The notes under the pieces were generated by a model, which made no database searches, was not told the DNA's origin, and saw only the letters and a list, made by a program, of their open reading frames with translations. Below are positions 34,533 through 42,419 of a DNA stretch of 64,000 nt, one piece after another (within the stretch, counting starts at the first letter, position 1; each line of letters starts with the position of its first letter). Made by a program: the position numbers and the translations under genes. Source of the DNA: Paenibacillus sp. FSL H8-0537 (GTDB lineage: Bacteria > Bacillota > Bacilli > Paenibacillales > Paenibacillaceae); the NCBI RefSeq assembly GCF_038051995.1, contig NZ_CP150290.1:5446001-5510000 (forward strand), in the 5' to 3' direction.

Positions 34533-35636
34533 CTACAAGCGCTGAAGCTCCTTCGGAAAGCTCGTCAGTACCTGCGGCCTGCCATCCTCGCCGATATAAA
34601 TATCGTCTTCGATACGCACGCCGCCAAGCCCCGGAACATAGATGCCCGGCTCTACGGTGAACAGCAGCCCCGTTTCAATCAGTGCTTCATTGCTCCCGTG
34701 AACGGAAGGCAGCTCATGAATATCAATGCCGAAGCCGTGACCTACGCGGTGATTGAAAAATTCACCATAGCCTTGTGCCTCAATCGCCTCGCGAGCAGCA
34801 CGATCTACTACAGCGAGCGGTTTTCCCGCTTCTGTGGCCGCAATCGCTTGACGGTTCGCCGTAAGCACCGCGTCATAAATACGCGCCTGCTCGGCTGTAC
34901 CTTCACCGATCACAAACGTACGCGTAATATCCGAGCAATAACCATCCTTGTACACGCCCATATCAATGAGCAGAAAATCATTTTCCTTTAGTCGATACTC
35001 ACCCGACCTGCCATGCGGCAATGCGGAGCGGACGCCGCCCAGCACACTCGTCTCGAATGCCGGCTTATCGCCGCCCAGCACGCGCAGCCGATATTCAATC
35101 TCCGCATTCAGCTCAAGCTCGGACACGCCAACAGCCGCCTTGGCTGACACTTCATGCAGCACCTTCTCGGCAATGACTACTGCGGTATGTACCCGCTGAA
35201 TTTCCTCCGGCGACTTGCGGAGGCGCAAAACCATAAGCAGCGGCTCCACATCCCGGAAGGCTGCCTTAGCAAATACTGCTGCCAGCTGCTCGTAGGTTGC
35301 TACATTCAAATGCCGCTTTTCTATGCCAATGGCTGCGGCGCTTTTGTCAGCTTCTTTGCCAAGCAGCTCATAGGCATTGTCGGTATCCGAAATCGCAACC
35401 AGCTTCGATACCATCGCCGCTCCGCTTGCGCTCTCCTGATCCAAAGCCGGGACAAACAGCGTATACGACGACTCCTTCGGGTTAATGAGCAATCCCATAA
35501 AACGCTCATGCGGATCGCAATGAAAGCCCGTCAAATAAAAAACACTGCCCGGCGACGTAATGAGAGCAGCCTCCATTCCAGCAGCGGAAAGCTCGGCGAT
35601 CAAGCTCGATTTTCGAACCTCATAAGGGTTATGCAT
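34533..35636 (-). CDS. M24 family Xaa-Pro peptidase
   Basis: 367 aa cytoplasmic metallopeptidase that removes residues next to proline. N-terminal creatinase-like domain to about residue 130, then the pita-bread catalytic domain with five metal ligands visible in order: D in LLIDMGVYKDGYC, D in SDITRTF, H in HRVGHGFGIDIHE, E in LFTVEPGIY and E in GVRIEDDIY. Length is normal. The ATG at 35636 lacks a strong ribosome-binding site (GAGAGTGAAAC). Monocistronic; its terminator is at 34361-34393. Confidence 0.9.
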   Translation of the reverse strand: MHNPYEVRKSSLIAELSAAGMEAALITSPGSVFYLTGFHCDPHERFMGLLINPKESSYTLFVPALDQESASGAAMVSKLVAISDTDNAYELLGKEADKSAAAIGIEKRHLNVATYEQLAAVFAKAAFRDVEPLLMVLRLRKSPEEIQRVHTAVVIAEKVLHEVSAKAAVGVSELELNAEIEYRLRVLGGDKPAFETSVLGGVRSALPHGRSGEYRLKENDFLLIDMGVYKDGYCSDITRTFVIGEGTAEQARIYDAVLTANRQAIAATEAGKPLAVVDRAAREAIEAQGYGEFFNHRVGHGFGIDIHELPSVHGSNEALIETGLLFTVEPGIYVPGLGGVRIEDDIYIGEDGRPQVLTSFPKELQRL

Positions 35637-35820
35637 GTTTCACTCTCCTACTTCATCTAATGCTTCCATTTCTAAAACCAATAGCTCTATCATACCTCAA
35701 ATGAGCCTGAAACTGGAAGCACACACGATGCAAGGCAAGCAAGAGCTTTTCGTGAAAAATAGTGCGGTAACCCCGAGGCAGCACCTCCCCCTGCTAATCC
35801 AGCTGCTTGCAGATACAAGC

Positions 35821-35915
35821 GTAAACGGCTGTCACCGTCCACTAGTGGCAAAGCTACCGTTTCGAGGATGAAATATAAGCCCATTATAAGGGGATACTTT
35901 TAATGGCTTATATTT
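35821..35915 (+). repeat. Two-hairpin dispersed element, copy 2 (divergent)
   Basis: Starts GTAAACGGCTGTCACCGTCC and has the same order of parts as copies 1, 3 and 4, but both hairpins have changed sequence: hairpin 2 is AAATATAAGCCATTA-like on the left (one extra C) with TAATGGCTTATATTT on the right. It sits between the terminator of the oxidoreductase operon and the promoter side of the peptidase gene, in a 346-base gap. Confidence 0.6.
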
Positions 35916-35916
35916 T

Positions 35917-35960
35917 AAAAAAAGGCCCGCCAACCCGCGACTTGCGCGGATTAACGAGCC
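35917..35960 (-). terminator. Terminator of the LacI-Gfo-ThuA-Gfo operon
   Basis: On the minus strand a GGCTCG...CGGGCC stem with inner CCGCG/CGCGG pairing is followed by TTTTTTT, 22 bases past the stop codon at 35983. Confidence 0.7.
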
Positions 35961-35982
35961 TACTCCAACTGTCTTGACCAGC

Positions 35983-37086
35983 CTATTTGTCCAGTGTATA
36001 TTCCGCTAAACCGAGCGGGAATAACGCCGGCTTCTCACAGCTGCTTTGCATCACATAATGCTTGCCTTGCTCAGCCGCATCGTGGAAGCCATGCATCGCT
36101 TCCAGCACATGATAGGCAAGCTCCCCGTTAGCCCGGTGCTTGCGGCCCGTCAGAATGGCTTGCGCCATGTCGGCTGCGCCAATGCCTCTGCCATTTTCCG
36201 AATGGCCGTAAGCAAGCGGAATGGTCGACCATTCCGCAGACCAGCTGCGGCGCAGCTTGATTTGCCCGCCGAAATCGTTTGGATTCGTAACTTGAAGTGT
36301 ACCTTGGCTGCCGTACACTTCAATGAATGGTAGCGTGGAGCCGGCCTTTACATCGAAGCTAGTCAGTAGGGTCCCGATTGGTCCAGCGGCAAATTCCATA
36401 ATGCCGGCCACATGCGTCGGCACTTCAACCTCAATTTTTTGCCCATGCTTCGGCGCGCTCGTAATTGTTCTCTCTGGGAAGGTAATGCGGGTCGAACCCG
36501 TTACACGGGCAATCGGTCCTAGCATTGCAATAAGCGCCGTCAAATAATAAGGTCCCATATCGAACATCGGGCCGCCGCCTTGCTGGTAATAGAACTCCGG
36601 AGCTGGATGCCAGCTCTCATGTCCGCCTGACATCATAAAAGCGGTAGCGCCGATTGGCGTGCCAATCCAGCCGTCTTCAATGATTTTAATACACGTCTGG
36701 AGACCGCCGCCCAGAAACGTATCCGGCGCGCTGCCTACGAGCAGCCCTTTCGCCGCCGCCAGCTCCAGCACCTGCTTGCCCTCTTCGCGCGTAACCGCGA
36801 GCGGCTTTTCTACATACACATGCTTGCCAGCTTCCAGCGCCTGCAAGCACACCGGAGCATGCGCGGCTGGAATCGTCAGATTGATGACCATCTGCACTTC
36901 CGGGTCAGCGAGCAGCTCCTCGACCGAGCAGCCGCGAATGCCATACTCCGCGCCTTTCTCCTTGGCGCGCTCCACATCCAGATCAGCACATGCGACAATT
37001 TCCATAGAGCTGAATTTCGAACCATTTTCCAAATAAATGCGGCTTATATTGCCTGTCCCGATGATCCCAACCTTGACTTTACTCAT
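35983..37086 (-). CDS. Gfo/Idh/MocA family oxidoreductase
   Basis: 367 aa from the ATG at 37086, fixed by GGAGG 5 bases upstream; it overlaps the ThuA stop by 8 bases. Rossmann domain: KVGIIGTGNISRIYLENG, then VYVEKPLAVTREEG with the conserved E-K-P. The C-terminal GFO_IDH_MocA domain has PFIEVYGSQGTLQVTNPNDF. Uses NAD(P) to oxidise or reduce a sugar or polyol; the substrate cannot be read. Last gene of an operon with a second family member and a ThuA protein. Confidence 0.87.
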   Translation of the reverse strand: MSKVKVGIIGTGNISRIYLENGSKFSSMEIVACADLDVERAKEKGAEYGIRGCSVEELLADPEVQMVINLTIPAAHAPVCLQALEAGKHVYVEKPLAVTREEGKQVLELAAAKGLLVGSAPDTFLGGGLQTCIKIIEDGWIGTPIGATAFMMSGGHESWHPAPEFYYQQGGGPMFDMGPYYLTALIAMLGPIARVTGSTRITFPERTITSAPKHGQKIEVEVPTHVAGIMEFAAGPIGTLLTSFDVKAGSTLPFIEVYGSQGTLQVTNPNDFGGQIKLRRSWSAEWSTIPLAYGHSENGRGIGAADMAQAILTGRKHRANGELAYHVLEAMHGFHDAAEQGKHYVMQSSCEKPALFPLGLAEYTLDK

Positions 37087-37780
37087 GTTTGCCTCCGTCT
37101 CTGCCTGCTGCAGCTGCTTTGCCTTCCGCACACCAGTTAAACCCGCGACGCATCATTTCTTTTACAACCGGAATGTCCACAATATTGGCTTGATGCCCAA
37201 GTGAATTGTAATAGACGCGGCCTACACCCCAGCGCTTCGTCCAAGCCACAGGCATATCAACCGCTTTATTCAGCACATGCGGACCGTCCGCAACCGGGAA
37301 ACGTGTCGTCGCCAGCACTTCAACCGCCGGATCTACATGCATGTAATACTGCTCGCTGCTAACCGTAAAGTCCTCAATGCCTTCGGTCAGCAGGCTGGAA
37401 GTGTTGGTCACATTGACCACATATTCCACACCGTCATTGCCGGGATGCGACACCCACTGGCCGCCCGTCATGAACTGCCATTCCACGCTTTCGCGGAAGG
37501 AGTCGCACATGCCGCCGTGACAGCCTGCCAATCCAACGCCGCTCTGAACCGCTTCGGATACATTTTTCAACTGATCGTCGGAAATTTTCCCCATCGTCCA
37601 TACCGGAACGATCAGGTCCAGCGCCTTCAGCTTCTCCCCATCCTCAAAAGCCTCCAGCGTATCCGAAACCTCAACCTCGAACCCTTCTCCCGCAAGCACG
37701 GCTTCAAAAATAGCCGCTACCTCTTTGGGCTGATGTCCGTCCCAGCCGCCCCACACGATTAATGCCTTAGGTTTGCTCAT
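37079..37780 (-). CDS. ThuA-like domain protein
   Basis: 233 aa with a class-I glutaminase-amidotransferase-like fold of the ThuA family: ALIVWGGWDGHQPKEVA, VGLAGCHGGMCDSFRES at the nucleophile-elbow position (cysteine in G-C-H-G-G), and SSEQYYMHVDPAVEV. ThuA proteins accompany Gfo/Idh/MocA enzymes in sugar loci, as here, and probably act on the same sugar derivative. AGGAGATGC lies before the ATG. The 8-base overlap with the next gene points to coupled translation. Confidence 0.85.
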   Translation of the reverse strand: MSKPKALIVWGGWDGHQPKEVAAIFEAVLAGEGFEVEVSDTLEAFEDGEKLKALDLIVPVWTMGKISDDQLKNVSEAVQSGVGLAGCHGGMCDSFRESVEWQFMTGGQWVSHPGNDGVEYVVNVTNTSSLLTEGIEDFTVSSEQYYMHVDPAVEVLATTRFPVADGPHVLNKAVDMPVAWTKRWGVGRVYYNSLGHQANIVDIPVVKEMMRRGFNWCAEGKAAAAGRDGGKHE

Positions 37781-37798
37781 CGTCTTATTGCATCTCCT

Positions 37799-38968
37799 CT
37801 ATTTGTACTCCGCCAGCTTGACCCAGCGTCGCTCTGTGATGGACTGCTCAACTGCCTCTAGCACCTCTTGGCACCGAAGGCCATCATGGAAATTCGGCAC
37901 AGGCTGACGATCCTCGTGAATCGCCAGCATCAGCTCCTGCATTTCATGCGTAAACGTATGCTCATAGCCAATCGTATGTCCCGCCGGCCACCAGGCATCC
38001 ATATAAGCATGAGCCGGATCGGTCGCAAGCACGCGGCGGAAGCCTTGAACATCGTCAGCATCGTCGGTAAAATAAACCTCCAGCTCATTCAGACGCTCAA
38101 AATCGAACTTGACACTGCCCTTGCTCCCGTTAATTTCGAAAGCATTCGTAGAACGATGTCCTGCCGCGAAGCGCGTCGCTTCGAAGCTGCCGAGCGCACC
38201 ATTTTCAAAACGAGTCATAAACAGCGTCGCATCATCCACCGTTACTTTGCCGCGAGCACCGGAAGCGTCCCCTTTGGCGCTAAGCCCCGTCATTTCAGAT
38301 GGCAGCGGGCGCTCTTTGATGAACGTTTCGCTCATGCCGATGACCTCGTCAAACTCCCCAACAAGGAAGCGAGCCAAGTCAATCAGATGGGCGCCAAGGT
38401 CGCCATGCGAGCCTGAACCGGCAACTTCCTTCTGCAGGCGCCAGACGAGCGGAAACGTTGGATCGATGATCCAATCCTGGAGAAACACAGCGCGGAAATG
38501 ATAGATTTCTCCCAAGCGGCCATCGCTGACAAGCTTCTTCGCCAGCTGCACCGCTGGTGCGAATCGATAGTTAAAGCCAACCATATGCTTGATTCCGGCT
38601 TCTTCTGCCGCATCCAGCATTTCCTTCGCATCCGCTACATTGAGCGCCAGCGGCTTTTCGCAGAACAGATGCTTGCCAGCAGCGGCAGCCGCCAGCGCAA
38701 TCTCCTTATGCGCATCGCTTGGCGCATTAATGTCGATCACATCGATATCGCTGCGCTCAATCAGCTTGCGCCAATCCGTCTCAGCGCTTTCCCAGCCGAA
38801 CTGGCTTCTAGCTTGCTCCAGCGCCTCGGCGTTGCGGCCACAGATTGCTTTCATCTCTGGCAGTGCTGGCGTCTTTGGAAAAAACATCGGCAAAGCCCGA
38901 TAAGCGTTGCTGTGCGCTTTTCCCATAAACTTATAGCCGACCATTCCCACTCGTACTTTCTTCCCCAT
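37799..38968 (-). CDS. Gfo/Idh/MocA family oxidoreductase
   Basis: 389 aa from the ATG at 38968 (GGAG 7 bases upstream). NAD(P)-binding VRVGMVGYKFMGKAHSNAYR, the E-K-P motif LFCEKPLALNVADAK, and GSGSHGDLGAHLIDLARFLV, in which D and H belong to the G-D-L-G-x-H catalytic signature. Wider than the 367-aa member, with an insert of about 20 residues near GLSAKGDASGARGK. Starts 21 bases after the LacI gene and is followed by ThuA. Confidence 0.87.
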   Translation of the reverse strand: MGKKVRVGMVGYKFMGKAHSNAYRALPMFFPKTPALPEMKAICGRNAEALEQARSQFGWESAETDWRKLIERSDIDVIDINAPSDAHKEIALAAAAAGKHLFCEKPLALNVADAKEMLDAAEEAGIKHMVGFNYRFAPAVQLAKKLVSDGRLGEIYHFRAVFLQDWIIDPTFPLVWRLQKEVAGSGSHGDLGAHLIDLARFLVGEFDEVIGMSETFIKERPLPSEMTGLSAKGDASGARGKVTVDDATLFMTRFENGALGSFEATRFAAGHRSTNAFEINGSKGSVKFDFERLNELEVYFTDDADDVQGFRRVLATDPAHAYMDAWWPAGHTIGYEHTFTHEMQELMLAIHEDRQPVPNFHDGLRCQEVLEAVEQSITERRWVKLAEYK

Positions 38969-38989
38969 ATTCAATCTCCGCCTCCCGAT

Positions 38990-40009
38990 TTATGAAGATG
39001 TTTCCCGCTTAACCAAATGCACCGGCAGCAGCCCTTCCTCTACCTCCTTGGGCCCGTCCTTCTCAGGACCGAGCAGCCGCTGTGCCGCCCTTCTTCCCAT
39101 TTCGTAAAAAGGCACTGCTACCGTCGTCAGCTTCGGGCTCACGATAACCGAGCCTTCTGAATCATCGTAGCCGACGAGCTTTACATCAATTCCAGCCTCG
39201 ATTCCATGTGCGCGCAAGCCATCCATTAGGCCAATAGCCATCCGGTCATTAGCGGCAAATACCGCATCCGCCTGCCCGCTGCGGATGAGCGCTGCGACAG
39301 CATCCGCTGCTTCAACCCCACTCTTGCGGCTATAGTTGCCCAGTAGTGTCAATGAAGGATCGTAAGCGAGTCCCGCATTCCCAAGCGCCTGCTTGTAGCC
39401 CGACATCCGGTCCATACTGCTTGAAAACACATCCGGTCCATTGAGAAAAGCAATTCTACGGCTCCCGCCGTCAATGAGATGCTTGACCGCCTCATAGCTC
39501 CCCGCATGATGATCCGCATCGACGGATAAATATCCTTCCTCCGCAAACCGCTGGTTAACGAGGCAGAATGGATAACCCTTCTCCTGAAGCTCCGCAAGCG
39601 CTTTCTTCTCTTCCGGCACATTTTGTGCGCCTAACACAATGCAGGCATCAATCTTCTGTGCCAGAAACAGTCTGGCATAATCTCGCGAGCCACTTGGCTC
39701 CCGAAATATCAACAGCACATCATACCCATATTGCTTAGCCGCCTCGCCAATGCCGCTCAAAATTTCTGCAAAATAATACGTGGAAAACAAATGAACTTTA
39801 GGAACAAATGGCAAGATTACGCCCAAATTCCCGCTCCGGCTTCTAGCGAACTGCTGTGCCAGCGCACTTGGCACGTAACCAAGCTGCTGTGCCGCTTCCT
39901 CTACCCGAAGGCGAGTTTCTTCCCGGATGGGCCCTACCTTATTAAGCACTCTGGATACTGTGGCTTCGGATACGCCCGCAAGTGACGCAACTTCTTTTCT
40001 ACTGACCAA
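38990..40009 (-). CDS. LacI-family transcriptional regulator
   Basis: 339 aa from a TTG at 40009; GGAGG lies 9 bases before it, while the ATG three codons earlier touches the ribosome-binding site. Helix-turn-helix VSRKEVASLAGVSEATVSRV with the hinge LGYVPSALAQQFARSR, then a periplasmic-binding-protein-like sugar sensor (GVILPFVPKVHLFSTYYFAE, FAANDRMAIGLMDGL, LTTVAVPFYEMGRRAA). First gene of the oxidoreductase operon, probably its repressor, acting at the palindrome at 40046-40063. Confidence 0.88.
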   Translation of the reverse strand: MVSRKEVASLAGVSEATVSRVLNKVGPIREETRLRVEEAAQQLGYVPSALAQQFARSRSGNLGVILPFVPKVHLFSTYYFAEILSGIGEAAKQYGYDVLLIFREPSGSRDYARLFLAQKIDACIVLGAQNVPEEKKALAELQEKGYPFCLVNQRFAEEGYLSVDADHHAGSYEAVKHLIDGGSRRIAFLNGPDVFSSSMDRMSGYKQALGNAGLAYDPSLTLLGNYSRKSGVEAADAVAALIRSGQADAVFAANDRMAIGLMDGLRAHGIEAGIDVKLVGYDDSEGSVIVSPKLTTVAVPFYEMGRRAAQRLLGPEKDGPKEVEEGLLPVHLVKRETSS

Positions 40010-40045
40010 AGCAAGCATCCTCCTGATTCACAAGCATATTCAATT

Positions 40046-40063
40046 AATGTACACGCGTACATT
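40046..40063. promoter_or_regulatory. LacI-type operator
   Basis: AATGTAC and GTACATT flank a central ACGC, giving a near-perfect palindrome with the central CG step typical of LacI-family sites. It lies 37 bases before the regulator start, suggesting autoregulation of the operon. Confidence 0.55.
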
Positions 40064-40146
40064 ATTTCATGAATGTGGAAGCCCGTCAATAGCAAAAATA
40101 AGACTGTCCATTTTCTCCGCATGCCGCAAATAAAAGCATAAACAAC

Positions 40147-40186
40147 AAAGAGCAGTACTGGCCTCTAAAGGTCTGCACTGCTCTTT
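40147..40186. terminator. Terminator after the 110-aa membrane protein gene
   Basis: AAAGAGCAGT and ACTGCTCTTT form a perfect 10-base stem; the minus-strand side is followed by TGTTGTTTATG. It is 45 bases past the stop at 40232. Confidence 0.55.
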
Positions 40187-40231
40187 GCTGTTTGCTTCTT
40201 GCTTGTTCTCTACCGCTGCTTAAAGACTTCC

Positions 40232-40564
40232 TTAGAAGCTTGACGGCGGCGGCGGTGGCGAATACGACGACTGGTTGCGGTCTGCCTTAGACGCACTCAC
40301 AAGCAGCAAAACTCCTGTAATTAAATGCATGATCATGCCTACAACCGGAATAATCGCAATGACAGACGTAACTATACCCAAAATACTGCCGTGCTTATCG
40401 GCATTATGCTGGGAAGCCAGCACTAACGTCACAATGTGCAGAGCAAGCATTACAACCAACGGCACATAGAGCATATTAATTACAATCAGGCCACCTAAAA
40501 CGGGAACCCCAATAATAATTTCAAAAATTCCTGTAATCAATAACAATGTTTTTACATTGCTCAT
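40232..40564 (-). CDS. Hypothetical membrane protein with proline tail (110 aa)
   Basis: Three hydrophobic segments (about residues 6-28, 30-49, 62-90) followed by a cytoplasmic tail SKADRNQSSYSPPPPPSSF. AAAGGAAA precedes the ATG. The poly-proline end could bind an SH3- or EVH-like partner, or simply act as a spacer. No family recognised. Alone between two terminators. Confidence 0.65.
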   Translation of the reverse strand: MSNVKTLLLITGIFEIIIGVPVLGGLIVINMLYVPLVVMLALHIVTLVLASQHNADKHGSILGIVTSVIAIIPVVGMIMHLITGVLLLVSASKADRNQSSYSPPPPPSSF

Positions 40565-40686
40565 TTTCCTTTAACCCCCCACTTCGATGTAATTGTCATC
40601 ACGCAAGGAAAACAAATACAAGCTTCCTCTTCATATACTCTCCTATTGTATTCCAATTCGACTAGGTCTGACAATGCTTATCTTTC

Positions 40687-40722
40687 AAAAAAACGCCAGA
40701 GCAGCTTGCCTGCCCTGACGTT
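40687..40722 (-). terminator. Terminator of prfC
   Basis: On the minus strand AACGTCAGGGCAG and CTGCTCTGGCGTT pair with two mismatches and a 5-base loop, followed by TTTTT, 11 bases past the prfC stop. Confidence 0.75.
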
Positions 40723-40732
40723 TCCAGCGCGA

Positions 40733-42319
40733 TTAAGGCGCTGTTTCAAGAAATTTCGACGTAGGATTTTTGTCCATCGCCGTTCTCATTGCATATTCAT
40801 TCTCGAACAAGACGACATAATTGCCTTTCTTGTCTTGAACGAGTGTAGAGTTAATCCGGAATTTCGCCGGGTCGATCTTATCGTCTACAATCCAGCGTGC
40901 GAACTGGAACGTCATACGGTGCAATTGAATTTCTACGCCATACTCCGCGCGCATCCGATATTCGAACACCTCGAATTGCAAATGGCCAACGACGCCCAAA
41001 ATCGTTTCATCAAACCCGCCAACCGAACGGAACACCTGAATTGTGCCTTCCTCCGTCAGTTGGTCAACGCCCTTCTGATACTGCTTATGCTTGAGCGCGT
41101 TTTTAACCGTTACTTTGGCAAAAATCTCTGGCGAGAACGTCGGCAGCTCGTCAAATACGACTTCCGAGTTTTGCGACAGCGAATCGCCAATACGGAAAAT
41201 ACCCGGATCGAACAAGCCGATAATATCGCCCGGATAAGCCGTCTCTACAATGTCGCGATCCTGTGCCAAAAACTGCTGCGGCTGCGCCAGCTTAATATCT
41301 TTGCCCGCACGGACATGGCGAACGCTCATCCCGCGCTCAAAGCGCCCGGAGCAAATGCGCAAAAAGGCAATCCGGTCGCGGTGGGCCGGGTTCATATTCG
41401 CTTGAATTTTAAAGACATAGCCCGTGAACTTCTCATTCGTCGGTTCAACCAGGCCCGATTTACTCATGCGCTCTGTCGGTTTTGGCGCCAGTTCAAGGAA
41501 GTTATCCAAAAACGTTTGCACGCCGAAATTGTTAACCGCACTGCCGAAGAAAATCGGTGTCAGCTCTCCAGCACGTACTTTCTCAATATCGAACTGATCG
41601 CCAGCTACATCAAGCAGCTCAAGATCCGCTACGAGCTGATCGTGCAAATAGTCGCCTGCCATCTCGCGAATAATCGGATCGTTATAATCATCCGTCTTGC
41701 GCACTTCGATGGTGCTGTGATCACTGCCTTGGAATAGCTCGACCTGATTTTTCATCCGGTCATAAACCCCGCAAAGCTCGCGGCCCATGCCAATCGGCCA
41801 GTTCATTGGAACCGAACGGATGCCAAGCACGCGCTCCAGCTCCTCCATCAGCTCAAACGGACTTTGACCTTCACGGTCCAGCTTGTTGATGAATGTAAAA
41901 ATCGGAATGCCGCGTTTACGGCAAACTTGGAACAGCTTGATCGTCTGTGCCTCGACGCCTTTGGCAACGTCAATCAGCATGACCGCGCTATCCGCTGCCG
42001 TCAGCGTCCGGTACGTGTCCTCACTGAAATCCTGGTGACCAGGCGTATCCAAAATGTTGACCCGATGACCGTCATAATCGAACTGCATGACGCTGGAAGT
42101 AACGGAAATTCCCCGCTGCTTCTCAATTTCCATCCAGTCGGAGGTCGCGTGTCGGCTCGCTTTCCGCGCCTTAACGGAGCCTGCCAGACGAATAGCTCCT
42201 CCGAACAGGAGGAGCTTCTCGGTTAGCGTCGTTTTTCCCGCATCCGGGTGAGAGATAATCGCAAAGGTGCGGCGCTTATCGACTTCCAGCTGCAATTCAT
42301 TGTTTAGCGTTTTGCTCAT
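40733..42319 (-). CDS. prfC: Peptide chain release factor 3
   Basis: 528-aa GTPase that recycles RF1/RF2 from the ribosome after termination. G motifs: G1 ISHPDAGKTTLTEKL, G2 region RGISVTSSVM, G3 ILDTPGHQDFSEDTYR, G4 FINKLDRE. Domain II and III follow (KFTGYVFKIQANMNPAHRDR, QFEVFEYRM). The ATG at 42319 is used because GGAAGG is close by; a start six codons upstream is not supported. Length and order of domains are normal. Preceded by zwf on the same strand with a palindromic hairpin in between. Confidence 0.95.
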   Translation of the reverse strand: MSKTLNNELQLEVDKRRTFAIISHPDAGKTTLTEKLLLFGGAIRLAGSVKARKASRHATSDWMEIEKQRGISVTSSVMQFDYDGHRVNILDTPGHQDFSEDTYRTLTAADSAVMLIDVAKGVEAQTIKLFQVCRKRGIPIFTFINKLDREGQSPFELMEELERVLGIRSVPMNWPIGMGRELCGVYDRMKNQVELFQGSDHSTIEVRKTDDYNDPIIREMAGDYLHDQLVADLELLDVAGDQFDIEKVRAGELTPIFFGSAVNNFGVQTFLDNFLELAPKPTERMSKSGLVEPTNEKFTGYVFKIQANMNPAHRDRIAFLRICSGRFERGMSVRHVRAGKDIKLAQPQQFLAQDRDIVETAYPGDIIGLFDPGIFRIGDSLSQNSEVVFDELPTFSPEIFAKVTVKNALKHKQYQKGVDQLTEEGTIQVFRSVGGFDETILGVVGHLQFEVFEYRMRAEYGVEIQLHRMTFQFARWIVDDKIDPAKFRINSTLVQDKKGNYVVLFENEYAMRTAMDKNPTSKFLETAP

Positions 42320-42341
42320 TGCTTGCCTTCCCTTCATTCAT

Positions 42342-42372
42342 ACAGCGCACGGCCTAAAGGCGGTGCGCTGTG
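42342..42372. repeat. Hairpin between zwf and prfC
   Basis: ACAGCGCAC and GTGCGCTGT-type arms (one inner GGCC/GGCGG step) form a 9-base stem; no T run follows on the minus strand. It may weaken read-through from zwf into prfC. Confidence 0.5.
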
Positions 42373-42419
42373 GAATATCTTCATTTGAAATTATGCGAAA
42401 TTGACGTCCAGCCTGCTGC

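Noticed and set aside
40646..41737. 363-codon open frame on the plus strand
   Set aside because: Fully antisense to prfC, whose reading is certain; composition is rich in Arg/Asn/His as expected for the opposite strand of a highly expressed gene.
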